Notes: generated by a model from the sequence alone, not told the origin. A stretch of DNA of 64,000 bases from Scrofimicrobium sp. R131 (GCF_040256745.1 NZ_CP138335.1:310001-374000); one strand, 5' to 3'. Positions 1 to 11,998 are shown, numbered from the stretch's first letter. Translations and numbers: made by a program.

Positions 1-491
1 ATTGCCCCGGACAGCAGGTGGTAGACCATTCGTGACTGGTCGGCCACCTGCTGCTCGGTCGCGCCGGGCACCTGATGGCCGATGCGCAGCGAGATGACTT
101 CGACCAGCTCTTCCTCAATGGCGCTCACCCGCTGCATTTGTCGGGCCAGCAGCGCCGAGGAACTGCCAATCACCTTCATCCGGTCGTTCATTCGGGGGTG
201 TCCAAGGTTCGGCGCGTTCTGAGTGATAAGCGACATTGCTTCAATCAGCAGGGGGCCGGAGGAAAGGATGAACTTGCGGGCGGCAGGCTCGTCAATTTCG
301 AGGCGGTCCCGGCCCAGAATTACGTGGTCTTTGGTGGGGAAGTGGTTGAAGAATGTGCGCTGGCTAATCCCCACTTCTGCGCAGATATCCTCCACGGTGA
401 CGTTGTCGTAGCCGCGGGCCAGGGAAAGGTCGAGGGCAGCATTCTGGATCGCTTCGGCGGTGGCCGGACCGCGGGTCCGTGGTTTGCTCAT
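1..491 (-). CDS. TetR/AcrR-family transcriptional repressor (partial, C-terminus off the left edge)
   Basis: About 163 residues are visible, starting MSKPRTRGPATAEAI at the ATG whose complement lies at 489-491. Residues about 31-55 form a TetR-type helix-turn-helix, ending in the family hallmark QRTFFNHFPTKD. The rest would be the ligand-binding helical domain, and its end is outside the window. The gene is divergent from the multidrug exporter at 585, the usual layout for a local repressor that releases the pump promoter on binding a toxic ligand. The intergenic stretch carries nested inverted repeats suited to its dimer. The family call is strong. Regulation of the exporter is inferred from position. 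Confidence 0.88.
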   Translation of the reverse strand, partial: MSKPRTRGPATAEAIQNAALDLSLARGYDNVTVEDICAEVGISQRTFFNHFPTKDHVILGRDRLEIDEPAARKFILSSGPLLIEAMSLITQNAPNLGHPRMNDRMKVIGSSSALLARQMQRVSAIEEELVEVISLRIGHQVPGATEQQVADQSRMVYHLLSGA

Positions 492-528
492 GTCCGTATC
501 CTATCGTGAGGAATCCCATGCTCCCTAG

Positions 529-2249
<1,721 letters not shown>

Positions 2250-2269
2250 CCGGGGGAATCCCCGAATCA

Positions 2270-2345
2270 TGGAGCCACCTAGGAGACTCGAACTCCTGAC
2301 CTGCTGTTTACAAGACAGCTGCTCTACCAACTGAGCTAAGGTGGC
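2270..2345 (-). tRNA. tRNA-Thr (anticodon TGT)
   Basis: Read on the minus strand, the acceptor GCCACCT (2345-2339) pairs with AGGTGGC near the 3' end. The D-arm is GCTC/GAGC. The anticodon stem GCTGT/ACAGC encloses loop CTTGTAA, giving anticodon TGT. The T-arm AGGAG/CTCCT carries TTCGAGT. CCA is encoded (2272-2270). All stems pair. Confidence 0.96.
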
Positions 2346-2366
2346 GCGTGAACAATCTTGCCTGCT

Positions 2367-2412
2367 CAGTGGGGCCGGGTCAAAATGGCTAAGCCATGAC
2401 CCGGCCCCACTG
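2367..2412. terminator. Strong GC-rich hairpin between tRNA-Thr and the thioredoxin-fold gene
   Basis: A 16-bp perfect stem (2367-2382 with 2397-2412) has a 14-nt loop that itself contains TGGCT/AGCCA. It lies just downstream of the minus-strand gene ending at 2431. No long T-run follows on the minus strand, so this is a hairpin-type terminator without a clear U-tract. Confidence 0.65.
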
Positions 2413-2430
2413 GCGTACTAGCTGGCGGTA

Positions 2431-3261
2431 CTAGTTGGCGGGGGTGAATCCCAGCGCTTTCAGGGATTCCAGGATCCCGGCCCAGATCTCGTCCGGGGTG
2501 CCCTGCTGCCAGGCCACCTTGGAGCCGTCGAAGACCAGCTCGGGCGTCCCAAGGGAACCCTCGCGGCCCTGCACGTCGGCCTCGGTCCAAGCCTTGGTGG
2601 TCTTCTCCAGGTAGGCTTCGGCCGTCCCGCCGAACTGGTTGATCACGTCCTCCGGAACGCCAACCTGCTGCGCCAGGGTCACGACCTGCGCCTGCGAGGA
2701 GTCCGCATTGCCGATCACGCTCTGGTCCTGCGCCTGCAACTGCCCGTAGAAGTAGTCGGTCAGCGCCTGGTGGAAGGCCAGGAACTGGTCGGGAGCATTG
2801 GCCGCCACCTGCAGGGAGGCAAAAGTTGCCGGTCCTTGGAACGGCATGTAGGCGGTGTTCACCGGCTGCAAGATGTAGTTGAACTCGCCATTCTTAGCGG
2901 CTTCCGCGAATTTCTCACCCACGGCCGAGTCCAGGTAGGCGCACCAGCTGCAGGTGTAAGAGAAGTACTCTTCCAGGTCGGGCAGGTTCTCATCCCGCAC
3001 CCCGACCCCCAGGTGGGAAACGACGATCGGCTCGCCATTTTCGAACTGAGTCGGAATCGCCTCGTTGGAGGGGCTCGGGTTTTTCGACCCCTCGTTGGTC
3101 ACGACGAACACCAGGGCCGCAATAATTGCCACCACAATGATGCTGACCGCCGCGATAATCATATTGCGAGTGCGCCGGTCCGCTTTGGCCTGGGCCTCCC
3201 GCATGGCTTTGGCCTTTGCCTGCACTGAATCCTCGGTGCGCTTCGAGCTCTTCTGCCCCAC
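2431..3261 (-). CDS. Membrane-anchored thioredoxin-fold (DsbA-like) protein
   Basis: 276 residues. A charged cytoplasmic N-terminus (1-32) precedes one membrane segment (about 34-55). A thioredoxin-fold domain follows, with active-site CSWC at about 104-107 and a Thr-Pro (cis-Pro type) in GTPELVFDG near the C-terminus. The helical insertion between them is the DsbA arrangement. It is expected to face outside the membrane and catalyse or maintain disulfides in exported proteins. Actinomycete homologues share this N-anchor layout. No oxidative partner (VKOR) lies nearby. An oxidase role is likely, but isomerase or reductase activity cannot be excluded. Confidence 0.85.
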   Translation of the reverse strand: MGQKSSKRTEDSVQAKAKAMREAQAKADRRTRNMIIAAVSIIVVAIIAALVFVVTNEGSKNPSPSNEAIPTQFENGEPIVVSHLGVGVRDENLPDLEEYFSYTCSWCAYLDSAVGEKFAEAAKNGEFNYILQPVNTAYMPFQGPATFASLQVAANAPDQFLAFHQALTDYFYGQLQAQDQSVIGNADSSQAQVVTLAQQVGVPEDVINQFGGTAEAYLEKTTKAWTEADVQGREGSLGTPELVFDGSKVAWQQGTPDEIWAGILESLKALGFTPAN

Positions 3262-3367
3262 CGTCTCTCCTTCTATTGAAGTGTCAATCCTGCACTAAAT
3301 CTACCGGCAAAACTTGGGAATCACCTGAACAGTCAACCGGTTTGGACGGATTGGCGCCTTCGCGCAG

Positions 3368-4984
3368 CTAGGAGGCGTTCATCAGCAGCGCCACCAGGCC
3401 CACGGCCAGCGCAATCAGCGCCAGTCCGAGCAGTTCCCGGTACCAGCGGTTGGGAACCGCGCTGTGAACGACGTAGCGGAGGCCCCACCGGAGGGGAGCC
3501 GAACTGGGGGTCAGGTAGGTAACTGCCAGCACCAGCAGCGCGAGCGCCCAGGTGGCCACCGGGTTGACCGTGTCAGGCTCCAGGCTGGCGACCCAGGAGG
3601 TCAGGTTGCTGATCCCGTCGGACACCGAGCCGCTGGCGATCATCAGCCCGACCAGGCCGGCCAGCATGCCTAGGGCCAGCCCCGGGATCAACTGCAGCAT
3701 GCCCATCACCGTGTGGCGCGGAAAGTAAAGGAACTTGGACGTGCCGGTCGCTCGTCCACCGGCCAGCAGGCGCCGGTCAATCCAAACGCGAACCTCGCCG
3801 CCAATCGCCAGCAGGGCCAGCATAAAAATGACCAGCGCGAAGCCGCTCGTCCCGAAGTAGGTGGGTAGCAGGGCCAGCCACATGAGGATGGCGGTCGCCT
3901 GAATCGGACTGTGGCCCGGAATTGGCTTCGGCTCGGGCGGGACAACCGGTGCGAAGGAGGCGACGCTTGGCTCCCACGGGGTCCCACCCGGCTGGGCCGG
4001 CGGCCACGGGGTGGACGAGGCGTTGCCGGGGCCCGGATAGGGCAGGATCGGCTCCGGTATCGGCCCGGGGGGCGGCTGGGGGGACGGGTAGGGAGCGAGG
4101 AGGGTCGGGTCGGGTGCCCCGGTTGGTGAGAGCAGGGCGGCGGTTGGGTCCACTGGAGCCGAGGTGGGGCCGGCCTGCTGGGCCTGTTCGAGCGCGTGAA
4201 CCAGTTTGATCGGCTCCGGGCGGAACTTCGGGTTGACCGCCAGCGCCAGTCGGAAATGCGGCTGCAGATCCGGGGGAAGGAGGCTCAACTCGGGCTGTCC
4301 CTGGTACATCCGATGGGCGATCACCTCGGGTGCGCCGGTCCCAAAGGGAGGCTGCCCGGTCAGGGAGCTCAGCAGCAGGGCGCTCCAGGCCCACCAGTCG
4401 CCGGCTTGCCACTGCTCGAACGGAATGTGGGAGCCGCCGGCCATCAGTTCCGGGCTGACGAACCCCGGGGTGCCGGTGACCAGGCCGGTCTGGGTCAACC
4501 GGTCGTCAGCGTCCCCCTGAGCGATGCCGAAATCGATCAGCACCGGACCGTGGTCCGAGATGATGATGTTGGACGGCTTCAGGTCCCGGTGCGCGATCCC
4601 GGCAGAGTGCACCCGCCCCAGCAGGTCCCGCAGTAACTCGGCCAGGTAGGCGGCTTCAGCCAGGCTCAGTGGCTGCTCGGCGACCACCTGCGCCAGGGTC
4701 TCACCCTCGATGAATTCCGTCACAATGAAGGGGGTCAGGTCGTCCGCCTCGTAATCCAGGACCCGGGCAATGCCGGTGCCGGGAATCTGGTTGACGAGGC
4801 GGGCCTCGCGAATGAGGCGGTGGCGTCCCTCCTCGGTGGCGGCCACGGTTGGGTGCAGAAGCTTCAGTGCCACCGGGGTGTTCGCCTCGTCCTCAGCCAG
4901 CCAAACGGTGCCGGAACCACCCGCGCCGAGGCGGCGCTGGAGGCGGTATCCACCCACCGACTGGGGGGCTGAGTCTTCAAACAT
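3368..4984 (-). CDS. Ser/Thr protein kinase with C-terminal multi-TM region
   Basis: 538 residues from the ATG at 4984, chosen for GGAG just upstream; an in-frame ATG at 4996 is the alternative. The N-terminal Hanks kinase is complete: glycine loop LGAGGSGTVW (19-28), Lys41 in VALKLL, HRDLKPSN (132-139), DFG (151-153) and SPE (177-179). A Pro-rich linker (about 300-385) leads to four or five hydrophobic segments up to the end. Classic PknB-type kinases have a single TM and an external sensor domain. Here the C-terminus is a polytopic membrane block instead, so the input signal may be sensed in the membrane. Substrate unknown. It is divergent from the sugar ATPase gene. Confidence 0.9.
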   Translation of the reverse strand: MFEDSAPQSVGGYRLQRRLGAGGSGTVWLAEDEANTPVALKLLHPTVAATEEGRHRLIREARLVNQIPGTGIARVLDYEADDLTPFIVTEFIEGETLAQVVAEQPLSLAEAAYLAELLRDLLGRVHSAGIAHRDLKPSNIIISDHGPVLIDFGIAQGDADDRLTQTGLVTGTPGFVSPELMAGGSHIPFEQWQAGDWWAWSALLLSSLTGQPPFGTGAPEVIAHRMYQGQPELSLLPPDLQPHFRLALAVNPKFRPEPIKLVHALEQAQQAGPTSAPVDPTAALLSPTGAPDPTLLAPYPSPQPPPGPIPEPILPYPGPGNASSTPWPPAQPGGTPWEPSVASFAPVVPPEPKPIPGHSPIQATAILMWLALLPTYFGTSGFALVIFMLALLAIGGEVRVWIDRRLLAGGRATGTSKFLYFPRHTVMGMLQLIPGLALGMLAGLVGLMIASGSVSDGISNLTSWVASLEPDTVNPVATWALALLVLAVTYLTPSSAPLRWGLRYVVHSAVPNRWYRELLGLALIALAVGLVALLMNAS

Positions 4985-5150
4985 GGTCTCCAGCATAGTG
5001 AGTCCAGGAATCTCGACCCCAAGAGACACCCGTTTCGTGCTATTCTGAACTCGGTTATGCGCGCAACGGTGCGCTGCCCACCGGCGGAAACATCTGCCGG
5101 CGCTAACTCTACAACGGAACGTCCGGCACGTACCTGCCGGTGGAGGAAAT

Positions 5151-6278
5151 ATGGCTAGTGTAACTTTCGACAACGCTACCCGGATTTACCCGGGTTCGGA
5201 TCGCCCCGCGGTTGACAAATTGAACCTGGAAATTGCCGATGGCGAATTCCTGGTGCTGGTGGGACCGTCCGGTTGCGGCAAGTCGACCTCGCTGCGCATG
5301 CTCGCAGGGCTGGAAGATGTCAACTCGGGACGGATCTTCATTGGTGACCGTGACGTCACCGATGTCCAGCCCAAGAACCGCGACATTGCAATGGTTTTCC
5401 AGAACTACGCCCTGTACCCGCACATGACTGTTCGCGACAACATGGGCTTCGCCCTGAAGATCGCCGGTCGCCCGAAGGACGAAATTCGCCAGCGGGTGGA
5501 TGAGGCCGCCAAGATCCTGGATCTGGAGCCCTACCTGGACCGCAAGCCCAAGGCTCTGTCCGGTGGTCAGCGTCAGCGCGTCGCCATGGGCCGCGCCATC
5601 GTCCGGAAGCCGCAGGTCTTCCTGATGGATGAGCCGCTGTCCAACCTGGACGCCAAGCTGCGCGTCCAGACCCGGACCCAGATCGCGCAGTTGCAGCGCG
5701 ACCTTGGCGTCACCACCGTCTACGTCACCCACGACCAGACTGAAGCTCTGACCATGGGCGACCGGATCGCCGTGCTGAAGGACGGCATCCTGCAGCAGGT
5801 GGGGACCCCGCGCGACATGTACGACCGTCCCGCGAACTCCTTCGTGGCCGGGTTCATCGGTTCTCCCGCCATGAACCTGGGTACTTTCACCATCGACGGC
5901 AAGGTTGCCCGCCTGGGCACCGCTACCGTTCCGCTCTCTGACGAGACGCTGGCGGCTGTCACCCCGGAAGACAACGGCCAGATCGTGATTGGCTTCCGCC
6001 CGGAGGCGCTGCGCCTGGTCGCCTCCGACGCCGACGGCGTCATTCCGATCAAGGTGGAGCTGGTGGAAGAGCTCGGCTCCGACGCCTACATCTACGGCCA
6101 GCTGGCCGGGGATGCGGGCGATGCCAAGCTCGGTTCCGGTGAGGAAGGCGGCGGACGCCAGCTGGTCGTTCGCGTACCCCCGAACTCGGCCCCGCCGGCC
6201 GGCTCGGTCATCCACGCGGAGATCGCTCCCGGGCAGCAGCACAACTTCTCGGCTGCCACCGGTGTTCGGCTGCCGTAG
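5151..6278 (+). CDS. msiK: Sugar ABC transporter ATP-binding protein, MsiK/UgpC/MsmX type
   Basis: 375 residues; ATG with GGAGGA upstream. Walker A GPSGCGKST (38-46), Q-loop FQNYALYPH, signature LSGGQ (136-140), Walker B VFLMDEP (156-162) and switch His in VTHDQ are all intact. The C-terminal 130 residues form the MalK-type OB-fold regulatory domain. It couples ATP hydrolysis to carbohydrate uptake. No permease or binding-protein gene is nearby. That is typical of MsiK, a single ATPase shared by several sugar importers in actinomycetes. The gene is monocistronic, closed by the hairpin at 6296-6330. The symbol rests on family resemblance and isolation. Confidence 0.92.
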   Translation: MASVTFDNATRIYPGSDRPAVDKLNLEIADGEFLVLVGPSGCGKSTSLRMLAGLEDVNSGRIFIGDRDVTDVQPKNRDIAMVFQNYALYPHMTVRDNMGFALKIAGRPKDEIRQRVDEAAKILDLEPYLDRKPKALSGGQRQRVAMGRAIVRKPQVFLMDEPLSNLDAKLRVQTRTQIAQLQRDLGVTTVYVTHDQTEALTMGDRIAVLKDGILQQVGTPRDMYDRPANSFVAGFIGSPAMNLGTFTIDGKVARLGTATVPLSDETLAAVTPEDNGQIVIGFRPEALRLVASDADGVIPIKVELVEELGSDAYIYGQLAGDAGDAKLGSGEEGGGRQLVVRVPPNSAPPAGSVIHAEIAPGQQHNFSAATGVRLP

Positions 6279-6295
6279 CGCTAACTAGTTGTGGC

Positions 6296-6330
6296 GAAGG
6301 GGCGGGTGAGTCTATCTCACCCGCCCCTTC
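6296..6330 (+). terminator. Intrinsic terminator after the sugar ATPase gene
   Basis: A perfect 15-bp stem, 6296-6310 (GAAGGGGCGGGTGAG) with 6316-6330, encloses loop TCTAT. It starts 17 bases after the stop codon. The tail is only weakly T-rich. Confidence 0.85.
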
Positions 6331-6394
6331 CCCTGTTCGAACACCCCCGATTGCTGTGATGGCGAAATAGAGAAGGCCCTGAGACAATAACGCT

Positions 6395-7648
6395 ATGCCC
6401 CAGTCCCTACAGATAAAAGCGGCCAACGTCGACCCGGCCCTGCTGGATCTGCCGTGGGAGATCCCCCTGGAAGAGTGGCCCGAAGATATTCTGGCGGCCC
6501 TTCCACGCGGTATCTCCCGCCACGTGGTCCGCTTCGTCAACCTGTCGGGGCGCGTGATTGCGGTCAAGGAAATTGGCGAGACGGTGGCCGGGCGCGAATA
6601 CGAGCTCCTCTGGGATCTGGCGCGGCTCGGGGCCCCCTCCGTCATGCCGACCGCCGTGGTCACCGGCCGCCGGGACCTGGCCGGGGAGGAACTGAACGGC
6701 GTCCTGATCACCGAGCACCTGCAGTTCTCCCTGCCCTACCGCGCGCTGTTCCGCCAGTCCCTCAGCCCCGAGACCGCCACCAAGCTGATCGACGCGTTGG
6801 CCGTCCTGCTGGTCCGGCTGCACCTGCTGGGCTTCTACTGGGGTGACGTTTCGCTGTCCAACACGCTGTTCCGACGCGATGCCGGTTCGTTCTCCGCCTA
6901 CCTGGTGGATGCGGAGACCGGGGAACTACACCCTCAGCTGACCGACGGTCAGCGCGACTACGACGTGGACTTGGCTCGGGTCAACATCATTGGGGAACTG
7001 ATGGACCTGCAAAGCGGCGGGTACCTGGATGAGGTGGACGACGTCATCTCGATTGGCACCCGGATTGTGGAACGCTACGAAGCCCTCTGGTCTGAGCTGA
7101 CCGCCCCGGAGCTGATCGAATCGGATCAGCGGTGGAAGGTGGAGCGGCGGATCGAACGGCTGAACGCCCTGGGTTTCTCGCTCGGGGAGCTGACCATGAG
7201 CTCGGACCCGGGCAGTCAACGCCTGACCATTCAGCCGAAGGTGGTCGACGCCGGGCACTATCACCGCCGGATCATGCGCCTGACCGGGCTGGATGTGGGG
7301 GAAGAGCAAGCCCGGCGCCTGCTCGACGATCTGGATACCTACCGGGCGGTTCACCAGCTCAGCAATGTGCCCGAGGAGATCGTGGCGCACCAGTGGCTGC
7401 GCGAGGCGTTCGAGCCGGTGATCGCGGCCATCCCCACCAACCTGACCGGGAAGTTGGAGCCGGCCCAGGTTTACCACGAGTACCTGGAGCACCGCTGGTT
7501 CATGGCCGAGCAGCGCCAGCAGGATGTCCCCCAGGAAGAGGCCATCGCCTCGTACATCGAAAACGTGCTGTCCAAAAAGGAAGATGAACTCCTGTTCCTG
7601 GACTCTGAACTGCTGGGTCTGGCTGACCCGGACGACGTCGGCGAATAG
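6395..7648 (+). CDS. DUF4032 protein, kinase-like fold (LPS-kinase/RIO-like)
   Basis: 417 residues. The N-terminal half resembles a small-molecule kinase fold: VIAVKEIGE carries the candidate ATP-binding Lys; FYWGDVSLSNTLF is the HxD-like catalytic loop (GDVSLSN in place of GDxxxxN); and YLVDAETGE gives the metal-binding DxE in place of DFG. The C-terminal half is the DUF4032 helical region conserved across actinomycetes. The substrate is not known for the family. The gene is followed after 12 bases by the glycerophosphodiesterase, so the two are probably co-transcribed. Confidence 0.8.
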   Translation: MPQSLQIKAANVDPALLDLPWEIPLEEWPEDILAALPRGISRHVVRFVNLSGRVIAVKEIGETVAGREYELLWDLARLGAPSVMPTAVVTGRRDLAGEELNGVLITEHLQFSLPYRALFRQSLSPETATKLIDALAVLLVRLHLLGFYWGDVSLSNTLFRRDAGSFSAYLVDAETGELHPQLTDGQRDYDVDLARVNIIGELMDLQSGGYLDEVDDVISIGTRIVERYEALWSELTAPELIESDQRWKVERRIERLNALGFSLGELTMSSDPGSQRLTIQPKVVDAGHYHRRIMRLTGLDVGEEQARRLLDDLDTYRAVHQLSNVPEEIVAHQWLREAFEPVIAAIPTNLTGKLEPAQVYHEYLEHRWFMAEQRQQDVPQEEAIASYIENVLSKKEDELLFLDSELLGLADPDDVGE

Positions 7649-7660
7649 AAAGGTTCCCCC

Positions 7661-8404
7661 ATGCGCATCATCGCTCACCGCGGTGTTTCCTCCCTGGCCC
7701 CCGAAAACACGATGGCCGCCTTCGTCAAATGCCTGGAAGTGGGGGCCAAGTGGTTCGAATGCGACGTCCGGATGCTGGGTGACAACTCCCTGATCGTCGC
7801 CCACGACGAGACGGCCGAGCGCACCACCACCGGGACCGGTCGGTTCTTCGACCTGACTTTTGCCGACCTCCGGCGCCTCGACGCGGGCCGCTGGTTTGGT
7901 GACGGGTTCCGCCTCGAGCGGGTGCCCGAGTTGGCCACGGTGCTGGACCTGTTGAACACGACCGGACTGAGCGCCAACCTGGAGCTGAAGTTTGAGGAAT
8001 CCGACCCGGAGGTGGTCCGCACCTACCTGGAGACGATTGCCCGCAGCACCCGCGCGCTGAAGCAGCCGGACCGGGTGCTGGTCTCCAGTTTCTCCGCTGA
8101 ACTGCTCTCGGGGATGGCCGCCCTGGCTCCGGACCTGGCTCGGGCCCTGCTGGTGGACGAGGTGGGAGCCAGCGTGGATCAGGTGGTGGCACAGGCTCGG
8201 GACCTGGGTTGTGACGCCGTCAACCCCGGCTTGGAAGGACTGACCGCCGATCGGGTGCAAGCCCTCAAAGCCGCCGGGATGGCGGTCTATGTCTGGACCG
8301 TCAACAGCGTGGAGACGGCCCGCGAACTGGCCGAGTGGGGAGTAGACGGGGTCTTCACCGACTACCCGCAGGACCTGCTGGCGGCCGGGCTCGACCAGGA
8401 GTAG
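7661..8404 (+). CDS. Glycerophosphodiester phosphodiesterase
   Basis: 247 residues; AAAGG upstream of the ATG. The GDPD barrel signature is complete: HRG (6-8), PENT (14-17), and the metal and catalytic group E-x-D in FECDVRML followed by VAHDE. It hydrolyses glycerophosphodiesters such as glycerophosphoglycerol to glycerol-3-phosphate and an alcohol. No signal peptide is present, so it is cytoplasmic. The product would feed the G3P pool used by GlpD encoded about 13 kb away. It lies downstream of the DUF4032 gene in a likely two-gene operon and converges tail-to-tail with ung with 1 base between them. Confidence 0.93.
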   Translation: MRIIAHRGVSSLAPENTMAAFVKCLEVGAKWFECDVRMLGDNSLIVAHDETAERTTTGTGRFFDLTFADLRRLDAGRWFGDGFRLERVPELATVLDLLNTTGLSANLELKFEESDPEVVRTYLETIARSTRALKQPDRVLVSSFSAELLSGMAALAPDLARALLVDEVGASVDQVVAQARDLGCDAVNPGLEGLTADRVQALKAAGMAVYVWTVNSVETARELAEWGVDGVFTDYPQDLLAAGLDQE

Positions 8405-8405
8405 G

Positions 8406-9104
8406 TCAGCTGACCGGTAGGTCGGTCCAGTCGATCGGATCGGCCCCCTGCTGTGCCAGCAGCTCATTGGCGCGGGAGAACGGCTTGGAGCCGAAAAAGC
8501 CTCGGTAGGCCGACAGCGGTGACGGGTGCACCGATGTGATGGCCGGAGTGGAGCCCAGGAGGGGCAGCAGCGACTGGGCGTCCTTCCCCCACAGGATTGC
8601 GACCAGGGGGCGGTCGCGTTCAACCAGGGCTTCTATCGCTCGTTGAGTCACCGCCTCCCAACCGCGGCCGCGGTGGGAACCGGGTTGGCCCGGACGGACG
8701 GTCAGGACCCGGTTCAGCAGGCACACGCCCTGGCGAGCCCAACCGGTCAGGTCACCGCCGGTGGGAGCGATTGGACCGACGTCGTCGGACAGCTCCCGGT
8801 AAATGTTGCGCAGCGAAGCGGGGATCTCCACCCCCGGGGCAACCGAAAACGACAGGCCCATGGCGTGGCCGGGGGTTGGATAGGGGTCCTGCCCCACCAG
8901 CAGGACCTTCACCTCGTCAAAGGGGTAGGTGAAGGCGCGAAGCACGTCGGTGCCAGCCGGCAGGTACTTTTGCCCGTCCCGAAGCTCAGCTCTGAGCATC
9001 TGTCCCAGTTCGGCAATGGTATCCGCCACGGGGGCCAGCGCCCGGGCCCAGCCGGGATCCACGATGTCGGTCAGGGGACGGGGGCCAGCTTGCATGGAAG
9101 TCAC
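8406..9104 (-). CDS. ung: Uracil-DNA glycosylase, family 1
   Basis: 232 residues from a GTG at 9104; an ATG at 9095 is the alternative and may be preferred. Family-1 motifs: catalytic-water loop [16 protein letters not shown], uracil pocket [16 protein letters not shown], and minor-groove loop [18 protein letters not shown] with the catalytic His. It excises uracil from DNA in base-excision repair. It is divergent from the LytR_C gene at 9193. Length is normal for Ung. Confidence 0.96.
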   Translation of the reverse strand: MTSMQAGPRPLTDIVDPGWARALAPVADTIAELGQMLRAELRDGQKYLPAGTDVLRAFTYPFDEVKVLLVGQDPYPTPGHAMGLSFSVAPGVEIPASLRNIYRELSDDVGPIAPTGGDLTGWARQGVCLLNRVLTVRPGQPGSHRGRGWEAVTQRAIEALVERDRPLVAILWGKDAQSLLPLLGSTPAITSVHPSPLSAYRGFFGSKPFSRANELLAQQGADPIDWTDLPVS

Positions 9105-9192
9105 CCGTCAATTGTAGAAGGCAGGGGGGCGAATTTCGTCCGCTCGGTACTTTGTCCTCGGTCCGGCCCAATCAATCCGCTAAGGTGAAAGG

Positions 9193-9804
9193 GTGAGCTC
9201 GACATATCCTGCAGACGAATTCGAACATCCCGGCGAAGATTTGCCGGTGGGTGCGCATCGGCAGCCGCCGTCGCGCTGGCGGCCCGTGATCCCGTTCCTG
9301 GTGATCCTGGTGGTCGTGCCACTGCTGGCGTGGGGCGTCAGCTACCTGCTGCAGCGCCGGGACGCGGGCGACGATGCGGCTCAGTCCGCTCCGCCGGCCG
9401 TCACCCAGCAGTCCGGCCAGTCGGACGCTCGGCCGACTCCGTCCCCGACGCCGACGCCGACGCAACCGTCGGCCGCTCCGACCGCTCCGGACGAAACGAA
9501 GCCGGAAGAGGAAGAGAACCCGGAACTGGGGATTGACTACGCCCTGACCATTGAGGTTCTGAACGCGACGGACATTTCCGGCTACGCGGGACAAATTGCT
9601 GCCGACCTCGAAGCTGCCGGCTTCACCTCGGTGATCGCGGACAACACCTCCGGATGGATAACCGAAGTAAACACTGTCTTCTTTACTTCGGCGGAGCAGG
9701 AAGCCACGGCCCATCAGGTGGCGTCGATTGCCGGGATTGACTCGGTGGTGCTGGATCCCGACGCGACCGGAGGGGAAGGCATCGTCGTCCTGCTGGTTGA
9801 GTAG
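9193..9804 (+). CDS. Membrane protein with LytR C-terminal (LytR_C) domain
   Basis: 203 residues; GTG start with AAAGG upstream. A short cytoplasmic head is followed by one membrane segment (about 34-54), a Pro/Thr/Asp-rich linker (about 65-110), then a domain beginning TIEVLNATDISGYAGQIAADL that matches the LytR_C family. This domain accompanies LytR-CpsA-Psr ligases or stands alone, as here. It is thought to act at the cell wall, but its chemistry is undefined. The catalytic LCP domain is absent. Ung and groL are the neighbours and give no functional clue. Confidence 0.8.
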   Translation: MSSTYPADEFEHPGEDLPVGAHRQPPSRWRPVIPFLVILVVVPLLAWGVSYLLQRRDAGDDAAQSAPPAVTQQSGQSDARPTPSPTPTPTQPSAAPTAPDETKPEEEENPELGIDYALTIEVLNATDISGYAGQIAADLEAAGFTSVIADNTSGWITEVNTVFFTSAEQEATAHQVASIAGIDSVVLDPDATGGEGIVVLLVE

Positions 9805-9853
9805 GGCTGCTTCTGGCCAGATTTTGACGAAATCGCGGTTTCGTTCACATCGC

Positions 9854-9880
9854 CTTGCACTCGTAGCGGAGGAGTGCCAA
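9854..9880. promoter_or_regulatory. CIRCE operator (HrcA) upstream of groL
   Basis: Half-site CTTGCACTC (9854-9862), a 9-base spacer and GAGTGCCAA (9872-9880) match the CIRCE layout TTAGCACTC-N9-GAGTGCTAA, with 8 of 9 in the right arm. It lies about 150 bases before the groL start. HrcA is known to bind CIRCE and repress chaperonin genes until heat shock. Confidence 0.85.
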
Positions 9881-9888
9881 ACTATTCA

Positions 9889-9915
9889 TTAGCACTCTCG
9901 GGTTGAGAGTGACAG
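9889..9915. promoter_or_regulatory. Second CIRCE-like element upstream of groL
   Basis: A perfect left arm TTAGCACTC (9889-9897), a 9-base spacer and a degenerate right arm GAGTGACAG (9907-9915). It is 35 bases downstream of the first element (about 3.3 turns). One arm is perfect and one weak, so it may be a secondary HrcA site. Confidence 0.65.
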
Positions 9916-10024
9916 AGACTAGATTCTCGGTGAGGGTTTGTCGCGCGCGGGTCGTGAACGCGGGCGGGAGGCTCGTCCGTCGCGGGCATCGGGAATCACC
10001 AACCGCCATGCGGAAGGAAAGTAG

Positions 10025-11653
<1,629 letters not shown>

Positions 11654-11672
11654 GCCGCTGAGTTAGTCAACC

Positions 11673-11702
11673 AGAGGGTGGTCACTTCGGTGGCCACCCT
11701 CT
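11673..11702 (+). terminator. Intrinsic terminator after groL
   Basis: AGAGGGTGGTCA (11673-11684) pairs with TGGCCACCCTCT (11691-11702), with one G-T pair and loop CTTCGG, followed by a short T stretch. It starts 19 bases after the groL stop and abuts the convergent WXG100 gene, so it may serve both. Confidence 0.85.
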
Positions 11703-11704
11703 TG

Positions 11705-11998
11705 CTATCCGTGGAACAGTGCCGCCGCCGCATCCTCCGCCTCCGCGTAGGTGGTGGCCGCCTGGGCCAACTGGGTGCTGATGGCCCGCAGCGACTCTTC
11801 CACCTGCAGCTGGGTCAGCTGCCACTGTTCAATTAGCCCCTGGAAAGTTAGGGCGGCCGCCCCGCCCCAGCTGGCTTCCAACCCGCGCAGCAGGCTCATC
11901 ATCTGGGCCACCTCGGACTGGATGGTCGCTGAAGACTGACTGGCGGTGGCGGCGGCGCTGGCCACCTGCCCCGAATCCACCTGATAAATTGCCATCAT
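11705..11998 (-). CDS. WXG100-family protein (ESAT-6-like type VII secretion substrate)
   Basis: 97 residues, helix-loop-helix in pattern, with the WXG turn as SWGGAA near the middle (about residue 44) and no signal peptide. The length is typical. Tandem ATGs at 11998 and 11995 follow GGGGGA, and either could be used. The C-terminal TTYAEAEDA resembles the YxxxD/E export signal of ESX substrates. No ESX ATPase or partner gene lies within the window, so it is an orphan substrate that would need a remote type VII apparatus and may form a homodimer. Confidence 0.82.
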   Translation of the reverse strand: MMAIYQVDSGQVASAAATASQSSATIQSEVAQMMSLLRGLEASWGGAAALTFQGLIEQWQLTQLQVEESLRAISTQLAQAATTYAEAEDAAAALFHG

